From positions 1-25,658 of IMG/VR virus record IMGVR_UViG_3300007345_000243: a stretch of 25,658 nucleotides of DNA; one strand, 5' to 3'. How positions within the stretch are numbered: position 1 is the first letter of the stretch; every line of letters starts with the position of its first letter. Under the pieces are notes generated by a model that did no database searches, was not told the DNA's origin, and saw only the letters and a program-made list of their open reading frames with translations. The position numbers and the translations under genes are program-made. This DNA is from a virus. This document shows, piece after piece, positions 7,164 to 14,478 of the stretch.

Positions 7164-9158
7164 TTAAGCCCCCTTTGCTTGTGGCGCTTGAGCAAACTCA
7201 GAGAAGAGGTCCATCATCTTGTACATCAGATCGATGCCAGCTTCTTTGTTTTCGCCATTCATCGGCGTTAAGGTGACAATGCCGTCTTTGTTCTTCATGT
7301 CGAAGGCACCAGCGCCCCGCACTGATCGGCCAGTCATCACAAACTCGCCGTCAGAAAGCATCGCAGGAATATCATCGCTGATCTCCGTGCCTTCGCCGTT
7401 GATGTCTCCCGTCATGCGAATGAAAAGCTCGCCGTCCATGTCTCCACCTTCAGACCTATAAACCGCACCGCCTTGATTAAACATCGGGACTTGCTGTGAC
7501 TGCGGCAACATCCCCGACTGCGGCCCCGTCATCGGTTGCGGCAACATCCCCGTAGGCGGCGTGTAATTAGGAAGAGACATGGCTTGGTTGATGTCATTCG
7601 GATTGGGCGCTAACAAAGTCTCGCGGGGGGTAAACTGTTGCCCTGCTGGAATAGGCTGGCCACCGCTTAGGGTTGGGAGATTGTTAGGCAATAGGCCAAA
7701 CTCCACTGGATTCGGTGCCTGCTGTCCCATTCTTTTAGCAAGCTCCGCCTCAATATTATACCGGCCAGCCGCATTCATCTGCGTCAGAGGAGTAAGTGGC
7801 ACACCCTTGCGATCCTTCGCCTCGTCATATGCCAGCTTAGCAAGCAAGCCAGATAATCCCGCGATGCCAAGCGTGCCTCCGAGTCCCATGCCGCCTGCTC
7901 CTCCGCCGCCTCCGAGCAGGCTACTCAAGAGGTTGCCCTGCTGACCGCCTTGCTGACCTCCGCCTAAGCCGAGGATGCCGCCAAGATTTTGTAAGGCGTT
8001 TTGATTATCATCGCCAGCAAAAACAAACTCTCCAAGAGACCCCAAAAGCCCCTTGCCAGTGTAGGGGCTGATCGCGCCAGATTGTTGCGCTTGAGCTAAA
8101 ATTTGCTCTGGAGTCAGGCCAGCCGCTCCGCCCTGCCTAATAATCTCTTGAATCTGTGTGTTGTTTTGAGCGGCCTCGGTCAAAATATCTGCCGCGCTTT
8201 TTCCTCCTCCTCCAATGCCAAAGGTCTCTCCGAGGTTGCCCAACAACCCTTGGTTGTCGGCACCCGGCATAATGTACTCGTAAATGTCCCCAAAAATATT
8301 AGAGCCGCCACCTGCTGAATTAGTCAAGTTTGCAATTCCTCCGCTTCCGCTCCCAAATGTGCCGCCGCCAAAACCGGGGACTGAAATACCGCCTTTTCCG
8401 CCAAAACCGGGTATTTGGAAACCGCCTCCTCCGCTTCCGCCGGGCATAGGTGCGGCGAGAGCGGCTATCCCTGCTAAGGGATTGCCAGATTTAATGGCGT
8501 CATAAGCCGCATACCCTTTGGTAATCATGGCCGCAGGCACTTGCCAAGGGCCGGGTATAAATTGCGCGACTTGGGCGATAGGCTTGACTACCTTCTTAGC
8601 AACTTTTTTTACAGACTTCCAAGTCTTGCTAAACCAACCAAATTCTTCCAATCCAGTAATGGGGTTAAGAGAAGCGATACCAGAGCCAACTACATATTGT
8701 TCTGGATCTAAATCAAGCTCCTCGAATCTTTCGCCGACAATTCGCTCAAAGTCTGCATCAGCCATCATCTGCGGAGGCAAGACAACCTCGCCGGGCGCTA
8801 AGTGAGCCAAAGTAACGTCAGGGCCTCGGCCCGCCTGAGAAAGTTGCACGGCCATGTCTGCCATGGGCGCTTGAGTCCCAACTTCTGCCGCTTGAGCGAA
8901 GCCCAAGGCAACCTTGGCGTCGAGCGGATCGTCCGCTGTGGCGGCATCCTGCATCAGCGTAGCAATGGTTTCTCTCAGCCCAGTGTTGGGGTCTGTTGGC
9001 ATTTCCGCCGACATTGCGATGTCAGATTGAACTTGAGGGTCTTGAAGATCAATTGCGTTGGTGTCTACTTCTCCGCCCCGCGCCATCATCATCGGCGCTT
9101 GTGGTTGTGCAGGCATTCCAGCCATGGCAGAAATTCTTTGTTGAAGAAATTGATTCAT
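7164..9158 (-). CDS. Probable ejection / internal virion protein with cationic amphipathic helix, 664 aa
   Basis: The ATG overlaps the previous stop as ATGA. In order: residues 27-31 ARGGE; residues 118-129 AHLAPGEVVLPP; residues 178-200, a strongly cationic amphipathic helix (KTWKSVKKVAKKVVKPIA); 204-240, hydrophobic; 238-290, Gly-rich; 295-319 and 378-402, a duplicated element with DNQ, NLG and GxGGG in register; 410-442, a hydrophobic Gly/Leu segment; and a C-terminal region with NQGGAV (561-566) and MLSDGEFVMTGRSVRGAG (600-617). The paired GGxV and LxxGExV motifs at both ends are familiar from phage internal and tail proteins. The cationic helix and hydrophobic Gly-rich segments suggest contact with the host membrane, so I infer a DNA-ejection role. 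It could also be a structural plug of the tail. No catalytic motif is visible. Confidence 0.62.
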   Translation of the reverse strand: MNQFLQQRISAMAGMPAQPQAPMMMARGGEVDTNAIDLQDPQVQSDIAMSAEMPTDPNTGLRETIATLMQDAATADDPLDAKVALGFAQAAEVGTQAPMADMAVQLSQAGRGPDVTLAHLAPGEVVLPPQMMADADFERIVGERFEELDLDPEQYVVGSGIASLNPITGLEEFGWFSKTWKSVKKVAKKVVKPIAQVAQFIPGPWQVPAAMITKGYAAYDAIKSGNPLAGIAALAAPMPGGSGGGGFQIPGFGGKGGISVPGFGGGTFGSGSGGIANLTNSAGGGSNIFGDIYEYIMPGADNQGLLGNLGETFGIGGGGKSAADILTEAAQNNTQIQEIIRQGGAAGLTPEQILAQAQQSGAISPYTGKGLLGSLGEFVFAGDDNQNALQNLGGILGLGGGQQGGQQGNLLSSLLGGGGGAGGMGLGGTLGIAGLSGLLAKLAYDEAKDRKGVPLTPLTQMNAAGRYNIEAELAKRMGQQAPNPVEFGLLPNNLPTLSGGQPIPAGQQFTPRETLLAPNPNDINQAMSLPNYTPPTGMLPQPMTGPQSGMLPQSQQVPMFNQGGAVYRSEGGDMDGELFIRMTGDINGEGTEISDDIPAMLSDGEFVMTGRSVRGAGAFDMKNKDGIVTLTPMNGENKEAGIDLMYKMMDLFSEFAQAPQAKGA

Positions 9159-9472
9159 GGCGTACTCACCGTTACGGTCCCAACATTGGCCGTTATTCCG
9201 AGCCCAGTCGGATAAGACTGATGCTCATATAAGTTACGGAACACCGTGCCGTCAAAGGCTTGGTGTATCTCAAGCGTAGTATTGTAGATTATGGCTCCCG
9301 TGGCAAATTGCAGTTGGGAGATTTCTGTCGCGTTAAAGTGCGGCGAAATGCTGAAATCCACGCCACCAAGGTTAAGTTCCAGTATTCTAACAAGCCGGTT
9401 GAAAATGTCTGCATCAACTTTATTGCCCGGTCTTGCGCTGAGCGGAAGCTGAGTGGGCAATAAAGCGCTCAT
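9155..9472 (-). CDS. Conserved tail-associated protein of unknown role, 105 aa
   Basis: The start chosen is the ATG at 9472 (MSALLPTQ), which forms a TAATG junction with the nozzle gene. The longer frame from 9523 lies entirely inside that gene and is not needed. The protein has an N-terminal helical part (residues 15-33, DADIFNRLVRILELN) followed by beta-rich sequence with many Thr, Val and Ile. No known motif is recognised. Its position between the nozzle protein and the first ejection protein, with translational coupling on both sides, suggests a small virion component of the tail tip or a partner of the nozzle. That role is inferred only from context. Confidence 0.7.
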   Translation of the reverse strand: MSALLPTQLPLSARPGNKVDADIFNRLVRILELNLGGVDFSISPHFNATEISQLQFATGAIIYNTTLEIHQAFDGTVFRNLYEHQSYPTGLGITANVGTVTVSTP

Positions 9473-11367
9473 TATCGCCTGCCACTTGGTTGTATATCGA
9501 CACGGGTCGCCCCTATCCTCCATTTATATCCAAGCGCGTCGCTTCCCGTTAGATCATCGTCACTCTCAAATCGCAAAACAATTTGACGAGCGCGGCTCCG
9601 AAGGTTTTTGAACTGAGTGGTCGCCTCAATCTGAGAGGTGCTGTCCGTAATAAGCGAGTCGCCGGGGTAGTTCCTGCGCTTCAAGACAAAGTTGACCGCC
9701 GCATTGTTTGAAACGGACGGCTCGAATATAAAATTGACGTCTGGAATTACTTTTTTGACAAAACTGAAGTCTTCACCAGAGCCGACATCGATGTCTGCGC
9801 TTTCAATAAATACATCAGACATTCCTGCGTTCAAATCGTCGTAGCCCGTTTCATGCTCAAAAATAAATTGTTCAGATGAGCTTGTGGCGGCCGCAACTGG
9901 GGCGTCCTCAATGCCTGCATCGAGCCATGCGTATCGCACCAAGCTCCCAATAGACCAGTGGTTTTCTTCATAGTTATAAATGATGTAGCGAGATATTTCT
10001 TGCGTGCCATCCTCAATGCTTGGATAGAAAAACCACATTTCTCCATATTCCGAGTTCAAGCCCATGTGACACTTAAACGCTTGACTCAAGTCCAGATCGT
10101 TAAAAACATATTCTTGCACCGTGCAAGGTAGTTTTTGGACTGCGCCGTTGTATACATAAAACCCAGTTTTAGAGGCAAAAAACACGCCGCTAGGCGCTGT
10201 TACCGCCGCTTTTGGACCAATAAGCCCCGCGCCCTCGTTCACCAAGTTGACAGCAAAAGTCAAAGGCGGTCCGATAAAAGCCATGGAGTACAGGCTGGTA
10301 TCTGTCCAGATCAATATTTCCTGACGGCTTTTGGTCGCACCCACGATAAATGAGCCCGAAGAAATCCTAAGTGAACCGGCAGAATTAGTGGCTAATGGCT
10401 CAAAATCCAACTCATTTTCGGCGTCAGAAAAGGCTACAAGCATGGGGTCAAGCACGCCCGTGCGAGACCCCCCGCTAATAGGATCCGCGCCAAGCACAAT
10501 AAGGTGTCTGTCGACTTCCGAGGTAATGACTTGCAGGCCCACCGTGGGAACTAAGTTTGCCCCGCTAGTTGTCGATAATTTTGCCGCTCTTGTGCCAAAG
10601 CCTCCACTGTCCAGCCAACGGAAAATGCCACCGCCGCGAGGATTGATAATTAGATTTTCGCCAAAATTGTCGTGGGTCCAGAGTCTAAGTTGATTAATGT
10701 CAGAAGTCGGGGAGGTAGACCCCCACCCGCCATCTCCCCACGTTCCAACGGACCAGCCCGTGGATGCCAAATAAACATTTAGCCCTACATTTATTTGATA
10801 GGTTCCGACAACCGAAGAGCCGCCATTGCCGGTGTCAGAAGAATTTGCAGTTACGGTGACACCAGAAGTATCTTTTGCTGTAATTTCGTAAGCGTTTGCA
10901 GAGGTTACCAAACTAATTTGATATTCTTGATTCATTACTGCCGCAGTAATGTTGCCGCCGAGCGTGGCGGCCCCACTAAAAGTTACAAAATCATTATTGA
11001 CTGCGCCATGCCCAGTGTCGGTCACAGTAATTGTAGAAGAGCCGTCTGAGGCGGAAAAAGTAACATCTCCTGCGCTCGTTGTAGAGCGAATCGGCGTCAC
11101 ATCATTGTAGGCATTACCTTCTTCGATGTAATACTTAAACGTCGTGCCGAGTCCCAGATACCGAGTGCCGCCCAACTCAATCCAGCTATGCAAAGCGCGG
11201 CAAATGCCAAGAAAAGCATTAGCGCCCAGCTTAGTCCAGCCACCAATTTTTTCGACTCTGCCTTTGCGGAACCTAACAAGGTTGCCATCAACCCAGCCTC
11301 CCTTTGCCGAGTAATCTGTAGCCTCTTTGTCAATCCCCGGATTAAAATTAAGCGTTTGCAGTGGCAT
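9472..11367 (-). CDS. Tail nozzle / packaged-DNA stabilisation protein, P22 gp10-like, 631 aa
   Basis: The N-terminus (NPGIDKEATDYSAKGGWVDG, then NLVRFRKGRVEKIGGW, residues 9-44) is the signature start of P22 gp10-like nozzle proteins that close the tail after packaging. The rest is beta-rich with repeated aromatic motifs such as GVFFASKTGFYVYNG and HWSIG, as expected for a beta-propeller-like fold. Residues about 97-192 look like an inserted Ig-like beta domain (GHGAVNNDFVTFSGA, NQEYQI), found in many marine phage homologues. P22 gp10 is 472 aa, so the insertion explains part of the extra length. Gene order (adaptors upstream, ejection proteins downstream) supports the assignment. Translation probably depends on coupling, because the start lies six bases after the preceding stop with no strong Shine-Dalgarno sequence. 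Confidence 0.75.
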   Translation of the reverse strand: MPLQTLNFNPGIDKEATDYSAKGGWVDGNLVRFRKGRVEKIGGWTKLGANAFLGICRALHSWIELGGTRYLGLGTTFKYYIEEGNAYNDVTPIRSTTSAGDVTFSASDGSSTITVTDTGHGAVNNDFVTFSGAATLGGNITAAVMNQEYQISLVTSANAYEITAKDTSGVTVTANSSDTGNGGSSVVGTYQINVGLNVYLASTGWSVGTWGDGGWGSTSPTSDINQLRLWTHDNFGENLIINPRGGGIFRWLDSGGFGTRAAKLSTTSGANLVPTVGLQVITSEVDRHLIVLGADPISGGSRTGVLDPMLVAFSDAENELDFEPLATNSAGSLRISSGSFIVGATKSRQEILIWTDTSLYSMAFIGPPLTFAVNLVNEGAGLIGPKAAVTAPSGVFFASKTGFYVYNGAVQKLPCTVQEYVFNDLDLSQAFKCHMGLNSEYGEMWFFYPSIEDGTQEISRYIIYNYEENHWSIGSLVRYAWLDAGIEDAPVAAATSSSEQFIFEHETGYDDLNAGMSDVFIESADIDVGSGEDFSFVKKVIPDVNFIFEPSVSNNAAVNFVLKRRNYPGDSLITDSTSQIEATTQFKNLRSRARQIVLRFESDDDLTGSDALGYKWRIGATRVDIQPSGRR

Positions 11368-11373
11368 TTGGCA

Positions 11374-11802
11374 TTACGCCAGCCTAATGATCGCGCCCGT
11401 CGCGGTGGGTGACGGAAATACAACAGTAAAATTTCCTGCGGTAGAGGTTTTGTCGCCCCCGAAATCCAAAGCGCAAACGGCTTTGCTTGAAGCCGAAGAA
11501 TTGTATATCAGGGCTCCTCTAGCCGTAACGGTTGCAGTGCCAAAAGTGAGGTCTGCAAAATCGCAAACTGCTGTTGTTCCAGCGGCGACTGGCGTTACAC
11601 TCGTTAACGTACCGCCGCCCGAGGAGTAATTGGTTCCAGAGGACTGCCCCGTGGTGGTAAAGGCTGTGGTGCTCGCGCCCAAAGTAGCTGAGCTTGTGTA
11701 TAAAGCCAGCTTAAAAGTATTGCCAGAACTAGCTGTGAAATTATGAGTGCCAACAAGACACTCTTGCTTAAAGCTCGTGCAAATTGCAGAAGTGATGGCC
11801 AT
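11374..11802 (-). CDS. Beta-rich virion structural protein, 142 aa
   Basis: The protein begins MAITSAICTSFKQE and continues with Thr/Ser/Gly-rich beta strands; residues 93-117 include ARGALIYNSS and CALDFGGD. I recall the same pattern in many marine phage genomes next to the nozzle gene, where it is called a structural or tail-fibre-like protein. It has a good Shine-Dalgarno sequence (AAAGGAG, about 8 bases upstream). No transmembrane segment or enzyme motif is visible. Four cysteines are present (C8, C15, C80 and C110). A decoration or tail appendage role is inferred from composition and position only. Confidence 0.68.
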   Translation of the reverse strand: MAITSAICTSFKQECLVGTHNFTASSGNTFKLALYTSSATLGASTTAFTTTGQSSGTNYSSGGGTLTSVTPVAAGTTAVCDFADLTFGTATVTARGALIYNSSASSKAVCALDFGGDKTSTAGNFTVVFPSPTATGAIIRLA

Positions 11803-11803
11803 A

Positions 11804-12094
11804 TCAAAGCTCCTTTAAAATATCCGCAAACTGTGTGTGCCCCTGACCTCGCAATGTCTGAGCGATTGTAGTTCTATCTGAAAAAATAGCATTTTTCATT
11901 CCGCGAAGAATAACACTATACACCTCATTCCGAAAAGCCTCGGCTTGTTGTCTAATGTGGGGTGGAGCGTCCTCAGATATCTGCAAAATTTTGTTGGTTG
12001 CGACCTCTGCCCAAAACTCTGGCTCATGACCCCGATTGTCAGACGTAGCAACCATGACCTGCCCGAGAGAAGCGCCTATATTTGCGCCCATCAT
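11804..12094 (-). CDS. Small helical conserved phage protein, 96 aa
   Basis: The start at 12094 overlaps the previous stop as ATGA; a second ATG follows immediately at 12091 and may be the real start. Residues 11-31 (GQVMVATSDNRGHEPEFWAE) and the following helices ending RTTIAQTLRGQGHTQFADIL look like a family I recall from marine phages in the same place, between adaptor and nozzle genes. It is soluble and predicted all-helical, without recognised catalytic residues. Function unknown. It may be an assembly factor or a minor virion protein, judged only by context. Confidence 0.65.
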   Translation of the reverse strand: MMGANIGASLGQVMVATSDNRGHEPEFWAEVATNKILQISEDAPPHIRQQAEAFRNEVYSVILRGMKNAIFSDRTTIAQTLRGQGHTQFADILKEL

Positions 12095-12813
12095 CCTTTG
12101 TATGGCTCCGGCGCGCTAGGCATTTCGATTCGCTGGAAATCGTACTTTTCTTGCGCTTCAGCAAATCGAGATTGGTGACAGACAATCCACTGTCCAGACT
12201 GGTCGGTCAATGCCATCAACGGGTCTTCAAGACGATGATATCCATAAAGGCGCTCATGGGGGTCAACATTGCTGTCTAACAGAGCGGATCGAGGGCTCGC
12301 GCCGATGCTCACGCCGTCGCTTATGCAACGGGATATCCAAAACTCCACGCACCCACGGCCTGCTTCGGCAAAATGTAGGTTGTGCTTATAACTAAAATCC
12401 ATGCCGAAAAGATCCATATGGCCAACTTTGTTATACAGTCCAAATGCAATCGCATACGCTACAGTGTTGTTCAAATATGCACATTTTTGATCTTCAATGA
12501 CGTCAACGATAGGATACTCAACAAGCGCAGGCACCCTGTCATCAAGCTCACATGAGTAAATTGGTTTATCAAACGTGGGCAATAACTTACGCATCACGTC
12601 GGTTTGATTGCCCGCATCATCAGTATCTAAATACCGTGATGCTGGGTCCATCATAAAAACGCGATCACACTCAAAAACAGACAAAGATGAGTTGATGCAC
12701 CATACCTCGTCCCATTCTTTGCTATTTTCTACCGATATAACGTAATCGATTTGAGAGGCACCTAGCCCCAAGAGGGCAATTTTTTTTCCCTCTAGCTCCC
12801 TGATTTTAGACAT
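12091..12813 (-). CDS. Rossmann-like predicted transferase (MptE/DUF115 or sialyltransferase-like), 240 aa
   Basis: Residues 10-20 (KKIALLGLGAS) form a first beta strand and Gly-rich loop. Residues 35-57 contain DEVWCIN and DRVFMMDP, and residues 114-142 contain LNNTVAYAIAFGLY followed by MDLFGMDFSY. This order (G-x-G-x-S loop, second strand ending in N, Asp-Pro after a third strand, then a helix and LxGxDF) is the pattern of the MptE-like/DUF115 fold and of related CMP-sialic-acid-using transferases. The match is by eye and distant, so the substrate is unknown. It is unusual inside an adaptor-to-nozzle gene run and is probably not structural. It starts three bases after the second adaptor gene and overlaps the next gene by four bases, so it is expressed with the virion genes. 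Alternatives are a nucleotide-binding protein without transferase activity or a modifier of virion or host glycans. Confidence 0.55.
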   Translation of the reverse strand: MSKIRELEGKKIALLGLGASQIDYVISVENSKEWDEVWCINSSLSVFECDRVFMMDPASRYLDTDDAGNQTDVMRKLLPTFDKPIYSCELDDRVPALVEYPIVDVIEDQKCAYLNNTVAYAIAFGLYNKVGHMDLFGMDFSYKHNLHFAEAGRGCVEFWISRCISDGVSIGASPRSALLDSNVDPHERLYGYHRLEDPLMALTDQSGQWIVCHQSRFAEAQEKYDFQRIEMPSAPEPYKG

Positions 12814-12815
12814 TT

Positions 12816-13463
12816 TTAAGTCACACCTATTCTCAATAAATCATAACGATATTCATCACGAGTCGCACGCCCTTCGCTGACGTTTTTCATTCTCGCGATT
12901 CCTTCCTTAAACCGAGCCTCAAAGGTCTGCACAACATCCATGGGCTCTTTTAAGAATACTGCGGCCTCAACCAAGGCCCCATATAACAAAGGATCTGGGT
13001 GTTCGGTAGACAACAAAGTAGTACCTGAGTCACTTTCTGCCGTTAAACTTCCCGGTTTGTATAAATAGTGCAATTCAACTGAATAATTAGAATTAGGCAC
13101 AGGCGAAAGCTCGAAAGCCGTGTCGTCAAACAAAGAATAATATTTTGGCCTGCCCTCAGTGGTTGAGTTTGGGGAGTATTGTTTTATAAAGCTGGGATGC
13201 TTGAACTCTAAATAGTGATAGACGTTGCTGTCAATCACCGCCAAAGAAAATGGCGCGTAAAAATCCGAGGGCGTAGCCAAAAAGCGCTTGGAAGCCGTCA
13301 TGCTTCCGGTCACGTTTTGACGCTGTTCGGGCAATTCTACGTTTTTGAAAATACGGTCCTCGCTTTCGCGAATGAAGGTATCCAAGTTTGCGTTGAATGT
13401 GGTCTCATCTACTTGTAGGTAGTCTTTGATAGTTGATTTCAGACTCGCAAGCGTAAAGCTCAT
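12816..13463 (-). CDS. Probable head-tail adaptor / connector protein, 215 aa
   Basis: The N-terminus is helical (LASLKSTIKDYLQ, then LDTFIRESEDRIFKNVELPEQ), followed by a beta-rich middle (residues 60-120, including FYAPFSLAVIDSN) and a C-terminal helical bundle (PDPLLYGALVEAAVFLKEP, then ARFKEGIARMKN). This helix-beta-helix layout with the conserved PDPLLYGALVEAA helix is typical of podovirus adaptor proteins (T7 gp11, P22 gp4 and SU10-type adaptor families), which form a ring under the portal. It overlaps the upstream gene by ATGA. A second adaptor candidate two genes upstream has the same layout, so the two may form successive rings. Assignment to the adaptor class is moderate; which ring it forms is not determined. 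Confidence 0.6.
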   Translation of the reverse strand: MSFTLASLKSTIKDYLQVDETTFNANLDTFIRESEDRIFKNVELPEQRQNVTGSMTASKRFLATPSDFYAPFSLAVIDSNVYHYLEFKHPSFIKQYSPNSTTEGRPKYYSLFDDTAFELSPVPNSNYSVELHYLYKPGSLTAESDSGTTLLSTEHPDPLLYGALVEAAVFLKEPMDVVQTFEARFKEGIARMKNVSEGRATRDEYRYDLLRIGVT

Positions 13464-13783
13464 GTTATCGTGACCTCCACAGCGCCAACAGCACTGTTAA
13501 TCTCAAAAGTATCGAGTTGCGCTCCAAGTATACCGTTGCCCACATTTGTGTACACAATAAAAAAATTGCCATCGTTGCCATCGCTTGATGGATCTATTCG
13601 CGCATTTCTTACCGCCTCTGGATCGTAAGTGGAGGGCTTTCTTTGTAGCTGGGGATGCTTGGTAGACCATTGATCAGGACCAACAAGCAGGCCATCCCAC
13701 GTTTTTTTCATGTCCCTCAGCTTGTATCGGAATCCAGTAATGTCGCAAATCCCGTAAGCATTTTTGCCCCCGCTGAACGACAC
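13460..13783 (-). CDS. Conserved small virion-module protein, 107 aa (GTG start)
   Basis: Translation begins at a GTG that overlaps the previous TAG (TAGTG), with AGGA seven bases upstream. The N-terminal half (SFSGGKNAYGICDITGFRYK, then LRDMKKTWDGLLV, DQWSTKHPQ) resembles a small protein I recall between the adaptor genes of many marine phages. In members I remember, the first motif is CDICGF, a possible metal-binding pair. Here the second Cys is Thr (CDITGF), and only one Cys remains in the whole protein. The C-terminus is beta-like and hydrophobic (NGILGAQLDTFEINSAVGAV). Function unknown. Position suggests a head-tail joining or completion protein. Confidence 0.65.
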   Translation of the reverse strand: MSFSGGKNAYGICDITGFRYKLRDMKKTWDGLLVGPDQWSTKHPQLQRKPSTYDPEAVRNARIDPSSDGNDGNFFIVYTNVGNGILGAQLDTFEINSAVGAVEVTIT

Positions 13784-14478
13784 TAGGCAATCCTGTAAAT
13801 AGTCAAGTCAGGGGCTACACGGAAGCTCGCACGAGACTGATCTTGTGACAAGGCCCGCTCAAACTCCTCTTCATAAAGTTGTTTCAGCAAAGGCACCTTA
13901 TCAGGGGTGCGTTTCAAAGCTATGTAGTAGGCAAGCCCAGCCGCAAGGCATGGATAAAATCGAAACGGAACTTCCATGGTATTTGTTCCCACGTCAGCGT
14001 CATCCATGCGACTCAGTACATTTAAGTAAATGGTGTAAGCGGAGCTTTTGTCTGGCGCAGGCCACACCGTAATCGTCGGAGTTATCTGTTTGTCGACAAA
14101 ATACTGATTTGGCTTTCCGGTGCTTGTTTTCGTTGCAATGTGCGCGTATTCCGCTCGCGACAGCTTTGTTAAAGGCAAGTCTGAGGTCGTACCTGACACG
14201 GTTTCTCTGACAAACACATCAAGCACGTCAATCACCGAAGTGGGATTTGTAGTATCAATTGTGTATACAGTTGTATCCTGCACTGCACTTATTGTTTTTT
14301 GATTGATAGTCCACTGATTTAGCCCGCGATTAGCCCACTCCGCAAGCATCAGGTTAAGGGATCGCTGTGCCGTCTTGAGATCGTAGCCAGTGCGAAGCTC
14401 AAGCCCGCATCGCTCAAACGCTTCTTCTACATAATCAGCTACATCTAATTCAAAATCTTTACTGCCGCTCGTCGCCAT
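13783..14478 (-). CDS. Head-to-tail adaptor, P22 gp4-like, 231 aa
   Basis: I start at ATG 14478 (MATSGSKDFELDVADYVEEA), because the in-frame start at 14493 lacks a Shine-Dalgarno sequence and this family usually begins with this sequence. The N-terminal helices (EEAFERCGLELRTGYDLKTA, then RSLNLMLAEWANRGLNQWTI) are the signature of tail accessory factor / adaptor proteins. A beta-rich middle (residues about 57-155, including DLPLTKLSRAEYAHI and ITVWPAPD) follows, then C-terminal helices (FRFYPCLAAGLAYYIALK, LLKQLYEEEFERAL). P22 gp4 is 166 aa, so this is longer but has the same order. It would bind the portal and connect it to the nozzle. It overlaps the upstream gene by 20 bases. Confidence 0.65.
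   Translation of the reverse strand: MATSGSKDFELDVADYVEEAFERCGLELRTGYDLKTAQRSLNLMLAEWANRGLNQWTINQKTISAVQDTTVYTIDTTNPTSVIDVLDVFVRETVSGTTSDLPLTKLSRAEYAHIATKTSTGKPNQYFVDKQITPTITVWPAPDKSSAYTIYLNVLSRMDDADVGTNTMEVPFRFYPCLAAGLAYYIALKRTPDKVPLLKQLYEEEFERALSQDQSRASFRVAPDLTIYRIA

Noticed and set aside
7163-7195. N-terminal extension of the giant virion protein
   Set aside because: It overlaps the preceding gene, and the ATG at 7162 has a strong Shine-Dalgarno stretch.
6464-7276. Plus-strand open frame of 270 codons
   Set aside because: It is fully antisense to the giant virion protein and to the end of the 664-aa gene, has no ribosome binding site that stands out, and reads as low-complexity shadow of Gln/Gly-rich codons.
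9473-9523. N-terminal extension of the 105-aa tail protein
   Set aside because: It would overlap the nozzle gene by 52 bases, while the ATG at 9472 forms the usual TAATG junction.
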